From Cryomorphaceae bacterium 1068 (GTDB taxonomy: Bacteria > Bacteroidota > Bacteroidia > Flavobacteriales_D > Cryomorphaceae), in NCBI GenBank assembly GCA_027214385.1, contig JAPVXR010000003.1, forward strand, positions 1 to 64,000: 64,000 nucleotides of DNA, given 5' to 3'. The notes below the pieces were generated by a model. It did no database searches. It was not told where the DNA came from and was given only the letters and a program-made list of their open reading frames with translations. Every line of letters starts with the position of its first letter. Position 1 is the stretch's first letter. Position numbers and translations under genes: made by a program. This document shows positions 26,070-34,654 of the stretch, piece by piece.

Positions 26070-28802
26070 ATGGAAACTTTACAAGATCTAACACTAAGCG
26101 TTTACAAGTTTGGAAATAAACAAGCCGATGGGAGCAAAGAGCTCAAGAATCTACTAGGAGGGAAAGGGGCCAATCTCGCCGAGATGAGTCGTATAGGTAT
26201 TCCGGTGCCTCCGGGCTTTACCATCACTACAGAAATATGCACCCAATACAATCAGGAAGGCAAAGATTCCACTATAGATAGAATTCGACCTGACGTAGAA
26301 CAGGCGATTTCGGAAATTGAACAAACCATGGGATCGGTTTTCGGCGATCCCAAAAATCCCTTACTTATTTCGGTGCGCTCGGGTGCTCGTGTTTCAATGC
26401 CGGGAATGATGGATACCGTTTTGAATCTAGGTTTAAACGATGCGTCCGTTCAGGGATTGATTGAAAAAACGGGAAATGAACGTTTTGTATGGGACTCATA
26501 CAGGCGCTTCATTCAAATGTACAGCGGAGTTGTACTTGGTTTAAAACCCGAGAGTAAAGATGACCTCGATCCTTTTGAAGAAGTCATCGATCACTTAAAA
26601 GAAAAGAGAGAAATTGATCTGGATACCGAATTTACCATTTCGGACCTCAAGGATTTGGTTTATGATTTCAAAGACATTGTGGCCAAAAGGAGCGGTCAGC
26701 CATTCCCAACGGATCCCTGGGATCAGCTGTGGGGTGCCATCATGGCCGTTTTTGATAGTTGGAACGGTGCGCGAGCAATCTACTACCGAAAAATGAGTGG
26801 CTATCCGGATGATTGGGGAACCGCGGTAAACGTACAAGCCATGGTATTCGGCAATATGAGCAACGACTCAGCAACGGGTGTTTGCTTCACCCGTGATGCC
26901 GGAACAGGTGAAAATGCTTTTAACGGTGAATACTTGCTCAATGCTCAAGGTGAAGATGTGGTGGCAGGTGTGAGAACTCCTCAGCAAATAACAAAATTAG
27001 GTTCTGAACGCTGGGCTCAACTGGCTCAAGTCGATGAAAAAGAACGAAAAGAAAAATTCCCTTCACTCGAAGAAGTGATGCCCGAGCTTTACAGCGAATT
27101 ATTTGATTACCAGCACATGCTCGAAGATCATTACCGAGATATGCAGGATATGGAGTTTACCATTCAGGAAGGAAAGCTTTGGATTTTGCAAACGCGGAAT
27201 GGAAAAAGAACAGGTGCGGCTATGGTCAAAATAGCCATGGATCTATTGGAAGAAGGGCTAATTGACGAAAAAACCGCCCTCAACAGGATAGACCCGATTA
27301 AGCTCGACGAACTTCTGCATCCTATCTTTGACCCTGAAGCACTCGCAGAGGGAACTGTCATCGCACAGGGTCTTCCGGCTTCTCCCGGGGCAGCCACGGG
27401 AAAGATTGTCTTCTTTGCCGATGAAGCTGATAAGTTTAAGTCTACCATACTAGTTCGCACGGAAACCTCTCCTGAAGACCTAGAGGGAATGCACGTCGCC
27501 AAAGGAATTGTAACCGCGCGAGGAGGGATGACCTCCCATGCAGCCGTTGTGGCAAGAGGTATGGGGAAATGTTGTGTTTCGGGAGCAGGAGCGCTCAAGA
27601 TTGATTACAAAACACGAACGCTCAAAGTTGGAGATCATGAATACCACGAAGGCGATTGGATTTCAATAAACGGAAGCACGGGTAATATTTTTGAAGGAAA
27701 AATCAGAACCAAGGAACCTGAGTTGAGTGGTGAGTTTGCAGAGCTTATGTCCCTAAGCGATAAGTTTTCTCGTTTAGACGTTCGTACGAACGCCGATACT
27801 CCCAAAGATGCTCAAATAGCCCGCTCTTTCGGCGCGAAGGGAATCGGTCTGGCAAGAACGGAACATATGTTTTTTGAGGTAGATCGGATCAAGATCATGC
27901 GTGAAATGATTTTGGCAGATACAGTAAAAGGACGTAAACTGGCACTCAAAGAGCTCCTACCCATGCAGCGCAGCGACTTTGAAGGAATCTTCGAAGCTAT
28001 GCAAGGTTTTCCGGTGACGATTCGCCTATTGGATCCACCGCTTCATGAGTTCGTTCCTCACCAATTGGCGACACAAAAAGAGCTTGCTGAGGATCTCCAT
28101 ATTTCACTTTCTAATGTGTTGTCAAAAATAGCTGAGCTGCAAGAGTTTAACCCCATGATGGGACACCGTGGCTGCCGGTTGGGAAATACCTATCCTGAGA
28201 TCACTGAAATGCAAACTCAGGCCATCCTCGAGGCTGCTCTAAATCTTAAAATGGAGAAAGGAATAGAGTCAAAACCTGAAATAATGATTCCACTCGTGGG
28301 GACGCTGGAGGAGTTTATTCAGCAGAAAAAAATTATAGAAGAAACGGCGATCAAGGTCTTTAGGAAGTGTGGAGATCAGGTTTCGTACACCATTGGAACA
28401 ATGATGGAAATACCTCGAGCCACCTTAATTGCTGACCAAATTGCGGAACACGCGGATTTCTTCTCTTTTGGAACCAATGATCTTACCCAAATGACCTTTG
28501 GCTATTCCAGAGATGACGCAGGTAAATTCCTTCCCATTTATTTGGAAAAAGGAATCCTCAAACACGATCCGTTTGAAGTACTGGATCAAGAAGGTGTAGG
28601 TCAGCTCGTTCAAACGGGAATTGAGCGAGGCCGAAAAACTGATCCGAATCTCAAAATCGGAATTTGTGGTGAACATGGAGGTGAGCCACAATCTATAGGA
28701 TTCTTTCATCGTTCAGGTATGAACTACGTGAGTTGTTCACCTTATAGAGTGCCTATTGCACGAGTGGCATCAGCTCAGGCAGCTATCGCCACGACTGAAT
28801 AG
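26070..28802 (+). CDS. ppdK: Pyruvate, phosphate dikinase
   Basis: This 910-aa enzyme interconverts pyruvate, ATP and Pi with PEP, AMP and PPi in the cytoplasm. The ATP-grasp domain starts KELKNLLGGKGANLAEMS and has ISVRSGARVSMPGMMDTVLN. The swivelling phosphohistidine domain carries GGMTSHAAVVARGMG with the catalytic His at residue 490. The PEP/pyruvate barrel has GLARTEHMFF, FGTNDLTQM and the catalytic Cys in GICGEHGG. Length is close to the 870-900 typical of the family. A CRP/FNR-type dyad sits 58 bp upstream and a strong terminator follows, so it forms its own transcription unit. It probably supplies PEP for gluconeogenesis; the inorganic pyrophosphatase at 36192 would pull the reaction toward PEP. 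Confidence 0.97.
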   Translation: METLQDLTLSVYKFGNKQADGSKELKNLLGGKGANLAEMSRIGIPVPPGFTITTEICTQYNQEGKDSTIDRIRPDVEQAISEIEQTMGSVFGDPKNPLLISVRSGARVSMPGMMDTVLNLGLNDASVQGLIEKTGNERFVWDSYRRFIQMYSGVVLGLKPESKDDLDPFEEVIDHLKEKREIDLDTEFTISDLKDLVYDFKDIVAKRSGQPFPTDPWDQLWGAIMAVFDSWNGARAIYYRKMSGYPDDWGTAVNVQAMVFGNMSNDSATGVCFTRDAGTGENAFNGEYLLNAQGEDVVAGVRTPQQITKLGSERWAQLAQVDEKERKEKFPSLEEVMPELYSELFDYQHMLEDHYRDMQDMEFTIQEGKLWILQTRNGKRTGAAMVKIAMDLLEEGLIDEKTALNRIDPIKLDELLHPIFDPEALAEGTVIAQGLPASPGAATGKIVFFADEADKFKSTILVRTETSPEDLEGMHVAKGIVTARGGMTSHAAVVARGMGKCCVSGAGALKIDYKTRTLKVGDHEYHEGDWISINGSTGNIFEGKIRTKEPELSGEFAELMSLSDKFSRLDVRTNADTPKDAQIARSFGAKGIGLARTEHMFFEVDRIKIMREMILADTVKGRKLALKELLPMQRSDFEGIFEAMQGFPVTIRLLDPPLHEFVPHQLATQKELAEDLHISLSNVLSKIAELQEFNPMMGHRGCRLGNTYPEITEMQTQAILEAALNLKMEKGIESKPEIMIPLVGTLEEFIQQKKIIEETAIKVFRKCGDQVSYTIGTMMEIPRATLIADQIAEHADFFSFGTNDLTQMTFGYSRDDAGKFLPIYLEKGILKHDPFEVLDQEGVGQLVQTGIERGRKTDPNLKIGICGEHGGEPQSIGFFHRSGMNYVSCSPYRVPIARVASAQAAIATTE

Positions 28803-28823
28803 AATTAGTAGTTTTTATCAGGA

Positions 28824-28866
28824 GAACGCCCCCGAAGAGTTTATTTTCGGGGGTGTTCTATTTTTC
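28824..28866 (+). terminator. Strong terminator after ppdK
   Basis: A 13-bp stem (28824-28836 with 28846-28858, one G-U pair) with a 9-base loop is followed by tatttttc. A second, smaller palindrome (28870-28876 with 28886-28892) follows and falls in the leader of the cold-shock gene. Confidence 0.85.
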
Positions 28867-28957
28867 GGCGAACCGGCTTTTCGTTCCGGTTCAATTACTC
28901 TCTATAAATCAAAAAGATAAAAGACTACCTTCACCACTGAACTAACGTACCAATAAC

Positions 28958-29149
28958 ATGAGTCAAGGAAAAGTAAAGTTTTTTAATAATGCCAAGGGTT
29001 TTGGGTTTATCACACCCGATGACGGTGGCAAGGATGCCTTCGTTCATCAGTCTTCATTGACCGAAGACATTAGAGAAGGTGATACCGTAAGCTTCGATTT
29101 GGAGCAAGGTGAAAAAGGACTGAACGCAGTAAATGTGAAAGTACTTTAA
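28958..29149 (+). CDS. Cold-shock protein (CspA family)
   Basis: The 63-aa protein is a single cold-shock OB fold that binds single-stranded RNA/DNA. Both RNA-binding motifs are intact: KGFGFI (RNP1, ~13-18) and DAFVH (RNP2, ~26-30). Length is normal for bacterial Csp (63-70 aa). About 90 bases between the ppdK terminator and the ATG include a 7-bp palindrome near 28870-28892 that could lie in a structured leader, as is usual for csp mRNAs. A terminator follows directly, so the gene is monocistronic. Confidence 0.95.
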   Translation: MSQGKVKFFNNAKGFGFITPDDGGKDAFVHQSSLTEDIREGDTVSFDLEQGEKGLNAVNVKVL

Positions 29150-29180
29150 CCGTTTGCCTTTAGAACGAATTGTATAAAAG

Positions 29181-29209
29181 AGCCTGTCTGTCAAGACGGG
29201 CTTTTTTTT
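29181..29209 (+). terminator. Terminator after the cold-shock gene
   Basis: A 9-bp stem (agcctgtct with agacgggct, one G-U pair) with a 4-base loop runs into eight T residues, 31 bases after the stop codon. Confidence 0.85.
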
Positions 29210-29399
29210 AATTTTCATTATTATTCTTTTCAGTAAGCGGGAGAACTCTTTCTTTTTGAGCAATAGATACTAGGTATGTGCTTTCGTTTAATGGAGCTAG
29301 AGTATTCATTAACAGAGGGGTTAAGTCAGGTTGGTTTATTTTAAAATGACTACATTGAGTTGTAAATCATTCTAAATGAACAACTAAACCCCTTTTACA

Positions 29400-30044
29400 A
29401 TGAAGTATCTAACCAATATTCAATCGCTTTTATTCTTATTATTATTCGCATCTGTTGTCACAGCCTGCAAGGATGACAAGCCCAAATCAACCGAGAAACC
29501 GGTAGTGGTGGAAAAGCCTACCGAAACCCCCGTTGAAGCTTCGGCGATTACCACCTTACGTTTGTCTATCGCGGCCCTACACCCCGAAGATCAGCGAGCG
29601 ATAATAGGATCCTTACCCGCTCATTACACCTATGCCTTATGGAAAGATCGATTAAGTGAACTAATGGCCTCAGCCGAAACAACGGCAAAATCTGATTTGC
29701 TCTCCTCGGTTCACAGCGGTCTCCAATTGTCGATGTATACTGATGACGAAGTATCTTCCCAAACTCAACTATTTGTCGACAATATGCGCACCAGCGCACT
29801 AGAAGTGTATGATAATGATACGATGCATGTTCTGTCCATGTTTACCACATTAGGTGAATCTGTAGAGACCACAGGTATAACCGAAGGAGGAGGAGCAGCC
29901 CTCCCCAACTGTGAATGCACGACCTATGGACTTGATTTTGACTGCCATATTTTCGATGATTGCGTGGCCGGTGGCTGTGTAAAGGTGAAAAGGGCATGTG
30001 GTTTCTGGGATATTTATGATTGCAATGGACTATGCGTTGATTAG
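29400..30044 (+). CDS. Lipoprotein with fulvocin C-like cysteine-rich tail
   Basis: The 214-aa product has a lipoprotein signal (residues ~1-23, FASVVTAC lipobox) and a short proline/glutamate linker. A helical region (~45-165) follows. The last ~46 residues contain eight cysteines in the order C-x-C...C...C...C...C-G...C...C, starting NCECTTYG and ending CNGLCVD. This spacing resembles fulvocin C, the 45-residue, eight-cysteine bacteriocin of Myxococcus fulvus, and the related C-terminal domain found in many Bacteroidota proteins. Four disulfides are expected in the mature domain. Whether it is an antibacterial toxin or a surface protein is unknown. No dedicated immunity or transporter gene adjoins it. 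Confidence 0.65.
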   Translation: MKYLTNIQSLLFLLLFASVVTACKDDKPKSTEKPVVVEKPTETPVEASAITTLRLSIAALHPEDQRAIIGSLPAHYTYALWKDRLSELMASAETTAKSDLLSSVHSGLQLSMYTDDEVSSQTQLFVDNMRTSALEVYDNDTMHVLSMFTTLGESVETTGITEGGGAALPNCECTTYGLDFDCHIFDDCVAGGCVKVKRACGFWDIYDCNGLCVD

Positions 30045-30093
30045 TCCAAGGTAGCCCGCACTCGAATAAACCCATAGCATTACTTATTGATCA

Positions 30094-30124
30094 AATCCTG
30101 TAGCATGGCTACAGGATTTTTTTT
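30094..30124 (+). terminator. Terminator after the fulvocin-like gene
   Basis: A perfect 11-bp stem (30094-30104 with 30108-30118) with a 3-base loop ends in a run of eight T. It lies 50 bases after the stop codon. Confidence 0.85.
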
Positions 30125-30168
30125 GAAAACGCATTGAAAATGACCAGTCATCCGATGTAAATACCCAG

Positions 30169-30555
30169 ATGTTAAAAAACATTGAGACCAGCATTGGACC
30201 TAGATATGCCTACACATTTATTGCCAAAGAGAAATTCTATCTGTCATTGGGAGTTTTTGGAAGCTTAGGCTATTTGAATACCAAGGTGACAACTCGACTG
30301 CCTGCCGAGGATGTAATAATCAATCAAGATAATTTCATTTTCAGATGGGATACGAAAGTCGGAGTGGGATATAATGTGTCACGTTTCTACACGGGAGCAT
30401 ATACAAACTTATCAGGTATCCAGTACCAACAGGAAAACACGACGGTGGTCAACCATGAGACAAGAATTTTCTACCACTTATTTTTAGGGATGAGATTTAA
30501 TGCGCCACGTTTCATAGAGCGACAGGTGAAAAACATTGAAAAAAAAATCCCATAG
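30169..30555 (+). pseudogene. Truncated DUF4421-like outer-membrane protein gene
   Basis: The 128-residue frame has no signal peptide and starts in the middle of a beta-barrel pattern: alternating hydrophobic strands such as YLSLGVFGSLGYLN, WDTKVGVGYNVSRFYTGAY and IFYHLFLGMRFNAPRF. This fits the C-terminal third of the DUF4421 family, whose members are about 300-350 aa and exported. The upstream 120 bp hold a terminator and no matching N-terminal half in any frame. It is therefore probably a 5'-deleted remnant rather than a working gene. Confidence 0.5.
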
Positions 30556-30683
30556 ATTGAAACAGTCTTCAAATATGGGTGAAATCCGAAAGAGCCCATG
30601 TCGTATTTGAATGCCGTTCTTTACTTGGGTTTATTGACTTTATCCGTAAGTTCGCTACTCACTTTTGTTAGGTGAAATTCTCA

Positions 30684-31451
30684 ATGGACGAGCAACTTAT
30701 TTTTAGTTTTAAAACAGATATTTCAAGGATTTCCATTCCTGAAAAAATCAACAATCCCTTTGGGTCACTTATCCCCAAAATAGCTGAGATCGCCGCAGCT
30801 GAGTTTCAAGAATACATTACCGAAAACGCGCAAGATTGGGAGCACGACTTCAGTGTCGATAATGGAAAAATGTTTGGAGTTCTGGTGATTCAAAAAGAGG
30901 ACAAGTCTTATGGTTACCTGCGGGGAGTGTCGGGAACACTTCCCGGTAAAGGAAAAAGCAAGAGTTTGGTTCCTTCGATATTTGATGATTCGGCAGATGA
31001 CTACTTCATCCACAAAGGTATGGTCGCCTTGACTGAAATGACTCGCAGAATGAACGCCTTGAAAAATGAATCTGAAATTTCCCGATTGAAAAAAGCCAGG
31101 AAAGAGAAATCCTTTGCTTTGCAGCAGCAGCTATTTGAGCATTATCGCTTTTTGAACAGTCGAGGTAATGAGAAGAATGTAGTGGAGATTTTCAAAAGTT
31201 CGTCCCACGGAAATCCGCCCTCAGCGGCAGGTGATTGCGCAGCTCCCAAATTGCTGCAATACGCCTTCGAGCATGGCTTAAAACCCCTTGCCTTGGCTGA
31301 ATTTTGGTGGGGGCTTTCGCCAAAAGGCAAAGAGCGAAAACACAAAGAGTTCTATCCATCTTGCAAGAATAAATGCAGGCCGATATTGGAGTACATGCTG
31401 GATGACGAAGGTTTGTTTGATCAAGTCAAAAACGTCAATACAGTAAAATGA
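30684..31451 (+). CDS. RluA-type N-terminal domain protein lacking the synthase domain
   Basis: The 255-aa product corresponds to the long N-terminal extension of Bacteroidota RluA-family pseudouridine synthases. The diagnostic segment is present: SHGNPPSAAGDCAAPKLLQY, then HGLKPLALAEFWWG, RKHKEFYPSCKNKCRPILEYML. In full-length proteins (~550 aa) the catalytic synthase domain with the HRLD motif follows this point; here the protein stops 18 residues after the ILEYML segment and no synthase sequence is seen downstream. A helical region (~115-160) and a Cys cluster (CKNKC) suggest nucleic-acid or metal binding. ATG 30684 is preferred to the GTG at 30672. It may be a stand-alone accessory or a truncated gene. 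Confidence 0.65.
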   Translation: MDEQLIFSFKTDISRISIPEKINNPFGSLIPKIAEIAAAEFQEYITENAQDWEHDFSVDNGKMFGVLVIQKEDKSYGYLRGVSGTLPGKGKSKSLVPSIFDDSADDYFIHKGMVALTEMTRRMNALKNESEISRLKKARKEKSFALQQQLFEHYRFLNSRGNEKNVVEIFKSSSHGNPPSAAGDCAAPKLLQYAFEHGLKPLALAEFWWGLSPKGKERKHKEFYPSCKNKCRPILEYMLDDEGLFDQVKNVNTVK

Positions 31452-31467
31452 AAAAGGAGTAACAGTC

Positions 31468-31677
31468 ATGAAAAAATACAACAGGTTAGAACTCATTGGA
31501 TTTGCACTATTAGTAATAGGTACTCTTTTTTGGCTTTCCGAAGAGTATTTTTTGATTGAATCATTGGTATCCGTTTACACCATTGCACAATTTGTATTTT
31601 GGATCGGTTTGTTCATTTGGGCTTTGGGCTATATGCTTAGAGAGAAAGAGCAGAAGGATCAACCAAAGGTCAATTAA
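31468..31677 (+). CDS. Small two-helix membrane protein
   Basis: This 69-aa protein has two hydrophobic helices (~9-24 and ~35-56) joined by an acidic loop (LSEEYFLIES) and a charged tail (LREKEQKDQP). Basic ends suggest both termini in the cytoplasm. I recognise no family. It begins 16 bp after the RluA-like gene, with AAAGGAG about 15 bases before the ATG, so it is probably co-transcribed. Confidence 0.6.
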   Translation: MKKYNRLELIGFALLVIGTLFWLSEEYFLIESLVSVYTIAQFVFWIGLFIWALGYMLREKEQKDQPKVN

Positions 31678-31741
31678 TTGAGGTTTCTTTACCTCGTTGA
31701 AGTAAGCACCAAAAAGGCCTTGAAACTAAAAAGTACTGAGA

Positions 31742-32137
31742 TTGAAAAACGCCTTCTTTCATAAGCTATTTACTTTTATGATAGCCTCGGTTTGGTTGAT
31801 CAATGGACTCATTTGTAAAGTGCTCAACGCGGTTCCTCGACACGAACAAATTGTGGGGGAGGTTTTAGGTAAAGACCTTTCGAGACCTTTAACTGTGCTA
31901 ATCGGTGTTTCGGAAATAGTAATGGCTGTGTGGATAGTATCAAAGTTCAAATCAAAGTTGAATGCCATCGCTCAAATAGTCATTGTGGCAACTATGAATA
32001 CTCTGGAGTTTTTTCTGGTTCCTGATCTTTTACTTTGGGGAAGACTAAATTCACTTTTTGCTTTGTTGTTCATTGCACTCGTTTACTACAATGAATTTGT
32101 TCTGGCAGAAAAAGTAAACCTACAAATCGGGAAATGA
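31742..32137 (+). CDS. DoxX-like membrane protein
   Basis: A 131-aa four-helix membrane protein of the DoxX-like type: the first helix reads VWLINGLICKVLNAVPRHEQIVGEVLG (in parts VWLINGLICKVLN and VPRHEQIVGEVLG), which is the conserved family signature. Helices lie at ~10-25, 47-63, 72-90 and 98-118. The only start that keeps helix 1 intact is TTG 31742. It opens a four-gene run with overlapping ends: its TGA overlaps the ATG of the DUF2071 gene by four bases. DoxX-like proteins are linked to quinone or thiol oxidation in some species, but no activity can be claimed here. Confidence 0.75.
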   Translation: MKNAFFHKLFTFMIASVWLINGLICKVLNAVPRHEQIVGEVLGKDLSRPLTVLIGVSEIVMAVWIVSKFKSKLNAIAQIVIVATMNTLEFFLVPDLLLWGRLNSLFALLFIALVYYNEFVLAEKVNLQIGK

Positions 32138-32868
32138 GGTTTTTAAAAAAGCACCCCTTTGGAGTTGAAGCATATTTTGATAGTTCTCTTGTCCTAACTT
32201 TTGCTGTTCTAAAAGAAGAACTTCAAGTATTAATTCCAGAATGTTTGGAGCTAGACACTTTTCAGGATAAATGGGCATTTATTGCAGTGGCGTTGGTTCA
32301 AACCAGAGGGTTAAGGCCAAAAGGGTTTCCTCTATTTTTTGGGAATGACTTTTTCCTAATTGGATACAGAATTTTTGTTCGGTATACAAATAATGCAGGA
32401 AGACGACTCAGAGGACTATACATAGTCAAGTCAGAGACAGACAAGAAAAGAATGGAGTTTTTTGGGAACATCTTCACTCACTACAACTACTCAACCACCG
32501 ACATCAGTCAAAGCATGAATGGTAATTTTAGACACATCACTTCCCAGAAGTCAAAATTTGAAATAGTAGTTGAGCAAACAAATGGCGAAACAAAACTCCC
32601 TGAAGGTTCACCTTTTGATGATTGGAAAGCTGCTCGGAAATTTGCAGGCCCACTGCCCCATACGTTTACCTATCAGCCAGATGATAGATCCGTATTAATT
32701 ATTGAAGGAGTTCGCCAAAACTGGAAACCGCAACCCGTTAAAGTGACAAATTATAATTTTGATTTTCTCAATGAATTAAATTTGAACGGGATGGTTTTAG
32801 CCAATGCCTTTGAAGTCAAGAACATTCCATACTATTGGAAAAAAGGCCTTGTTGAAAAATGGAACTAG
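32134..32868 (+). CDS. DUF2071-family protein
   Basis: The 244-aa soluble protein resembles the DUF2071/YqjF group, which shares the acetoacetate decarboxylase-like beta-cone. The pattern LIPECLELDTFQDKWAFIAVA (in parts: LIPECLELDTFQ, then WAFIAVALVQT) and a RLRGLYIVKSETDKKRM segment (RGLYIVKSET in the family, where the surface turns to HYNY) fit well. The C-terminal GVRQNWKPQPVKVT with FLNELNLN is also typical. A catalytic lysine cannot be assigned with confidence. It overlaps its neighbours by 4 and 10 bases, so translation is coupled to the DoxX-like and methyltransferase genes. Confidence 0.75.
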   Translation: MRFLKKHPFGVEAYFDSSLVLTFAVLKEELQVLIPECLELDTFQDKWAFIAVALVQTRGLRPKGFPLFFGNDFFLIGYRIFVRYTNNAGRRLRGLYIVKSETDKKRMEFFGNIFTHYNYSTTDISQSMNGNFRHITSQKSKFEIVVEQTNGETKLPEGSPFDDWKAARKFAGPLPHTFTYQPDDRSVLIIEGVRQNWKPQPVKVTNYNFDFLNELNLNGMVLANAFEVKNIPYYWKKGLVEKWN

Positions 32869-33614
32869 GACGAAAACGTTTTCAAGGGATAGGCAATATT
32901 ATTCGATTCAATTGGCACTTTTACCTAATCGCGTGCTTGGGTTTGGCTTTATTGTTTGCTTTCAGTTCTTATTTACCCGCGTCATTACAAACGCTGGCTT
33001 TGTCGCTTGCACTTTTAGTGACGCTTACCATCACTACTTCGCTTGCCGTATCCTATTACGTTTACGATTTGTCAGATCTCTACCAGTTGAGGTGGCTCTC
33101 CGATGCTGACGATAAAACGGTCTTGAATGTGAATGCCGGGTTCGACGAAACCAGTGATCTTATTAGGGTTTATTTCCCTAAAGTCGATTTGACCATTTGT
33201 GACTTCTACAACGAAGAACAGCATACTGAACCATCTATCAAGAGAGCCAGAAGAGCTTATCCACTTATTGAAGATACATTAGTAGTTTCGACAGATAGAC
33301 TTCCCTTTTCGGAGGACTCATTTGATTATTCCCTAGCTATTTTATCAGCCCATGAAATAAGAAACGAAAAAGAGAGAATTGTTTTTTTTAAAGAATTGAA
33401 CCGAGTCACGAAATCAGAGGGACAAATCTATGTCACCGAACATTTGAGAGACTTCAACAATTTTTTGGCTTATTCCATTGGCTCTTTTCATTTTCATTCC
33501 AAATCAACTTGGAAGCGGACTTTTGACCACGCTAATCTGAAAATTGCGGGAGAAATAAAATCAACACCTTTCATCACAACTTTCATACTCAAAAAAAATG
33601 GAGCTTCAGTTTAA
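32859..33614 (+). CDS. Membrane-anchored SAM-dependent methyltransferase-like protein
   Basis: The 251-aa protein has two adjacent N-terminal membrane helices (~22-38 and ~46-66), then a cytoplasmic class I methyltransferase-like domain. The SAM site is degenerate: VLNVNAGFDETSDLI replaces the usual DxGxGxG, while the acidic strand LTICDFYNEE and the motif LPFSEDSFDYSLAILSAHEI are clear. A late RVTKSEGQIYVTEH strand completes the core. The altered glycine loop makes activity uncertain. It overlaps the DUF2071 gene by 10 bases and the next gene by 17, showing a tightly packed operon. Confidence 0.7.
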   Translation: MELGRKRFQGIGNIIRFNWHFYLIACLGLALLFAFSSYLPASLQTLALSLALLVTLTITTSLAVSYYVYDLSDLYQLRWLSDADDKTVLNVNAGFDETSDLIRVYFPKVDLTICDFYNEEQHTEPSIKRARRAYPLIEDTLVVSTDRLPFSEDSFDYSLAILSAHEIRNEKERIVFFKELNRVTKSEGQIYVTEHLRDFNNFLAYSIGSFHFHSKSTWKRTFDHANLKIAGEIKSTPFITTFILKKNGASV

Positions 33615-33993
33615 GGTTATAGGTGTTTTACTTATAGTTCTATCTCTGGTTCATGTCATATTTCCTAAGTATTTCCGCTGGAAGGAAGAACTTAAAAACT
33701 TGAGTTTAATGAATAGGCAAATGATGAGGGTTCACACATTTTTCATTGCGCTTGTTGTTTTTCTCATGGGCTTACTTTGTTTGACTTCAGCCCCAGAGCT
33801 TTTGGAAACTGAACTCGGCAAAAGGATATCTCTCGGACTTGCCATCTTCTGGGGAGTTCGACTTTTTATTCAATTTTTTGGATACTCATCAGCTCTATGG
33901 AAAGGAAAGTTGTTTGAAACCAGTGTGCATATAGTATTCACCATGTTTTGGGTATATTTAAGTGTCGTATTTTATATGAATTATTTGGATTAA
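33598..33993 (+). CDS. Four-helix membrane protein, hypothetical
   Basis: A 131-aa protein with four hydrophobic helices (~5-20, 46-63, 77-95, 107-128) and a basic loop (KYFRWKEELKN) after the first. A conserved-looking HTFFIALVVFLMGLLCL helix contains a His at its start. I cannot place it in a named family. It is the last gene of the overlapping four-gene run that starts with DoxX-like and probably forms a membrane complex with it and the anchored methyltransferase. Confidence 0.65.
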   Translation: MELQFKVIGVLLIVLSLVHVIFPKYFRWKEELKNLSLMNRQMMRVHTFFIALVVFLMGLLCLTSAPELLETELGKRISLGLAIFWGVRLFIQFFGYSSALWKGKLFETSVHIVFTMFWVYLSVVFYMNYLD

Positions 33994-34015
33994 ATGGACA
34001 TCGATTAGATAAGAC

Positions 34016-34633
34016 ATGCTCAGGCAAAATTTCATATCTCTCTTAAATTCATATACTTCCGATACTGATCTGGTCAACACGCTTTGGGAGGAAATCGAGA
34101 GGAATTACACGGGCAAAAAGAGGCACTACCACACCCTTGAACATCTGGAGAATCTGCTTAGACAGCTCGACCTGATCCGCGAGGAGATCCAAGATTGGGA
34201 CGCGATACTGTTTACACTTTATTACCATGATGTGGTATACAGTGCACTTAAATCAGATAATGAAGAGCGGAGCGCGATCCTTGCGGAAAACCGAATGCGT
34301 CAGTTAGGTATGCCAAAGGATAGAATCGATCGCTGCAAGGCGATTATTCTAGCTACAAAATCACATGAGCTTTCGACAGATGCGGATACCAACTACTTCA
34401 CCGACGCCGACCTGTCAGCTTTGGGAATGCCGTGGGAAGAGTATTCTCGGTATTACCTTGGCGTTAGAAAAGAGTATTCGATTTATCCTGAATTCATGTA
34501 CAACCGAGGCCGCAAGAAGGTATTAAATCATTTTCTCTCGATGGAGCGAATATTCAAGACCGACTATTTTCACGAGAAGTATGAGGACCAAGCCAAACAA
34601 AACATAAAGCAAGAGTTAGAAATGCTCTCTTAA
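34016..34633 (+). CDS. HD-superfamily predicted metal-dependent hydrolase
   Basis: This 205-aa protein matches the COG4339-type HD-like hydrolases. The metal-binding residues are seen as RHYHTLEHLENLL (~36-48), LYYHDVVY (~68-75, the HD pair), and ATKSH (~113-117). A conserved DADLSALGMPWEEYSRY segment (FTDADLSALG) follows, with a YNRGRKKVLNHFL motif near the end. It is soluble and would act on a phosphoester, but the substrate is unknown. It sits 23 bp after the membrane operon and 22 bp before a GNAT gene. Confidence 0.8.
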   Translation: MLRQNFISLLNSYTSDTDLVNTLWEEIERNYTGKKRHYHTLEHLENLLRQLDLIREEIQDWDAILFTLYYHDVVYSALKSDNEERSAILAENRMRQLGMPKDRIDRCKAIILATKSHELSTDADTNYFTDADLSALGMPWEEYSRYYLGVRKEYSIYPEFMYNRGRKKVLNHFLSMERIFKTDYFHEKYEDQAKQNIKQELEMLS

Positions 34634-34654
34634 ACTATTCGATCAGCAATCATT

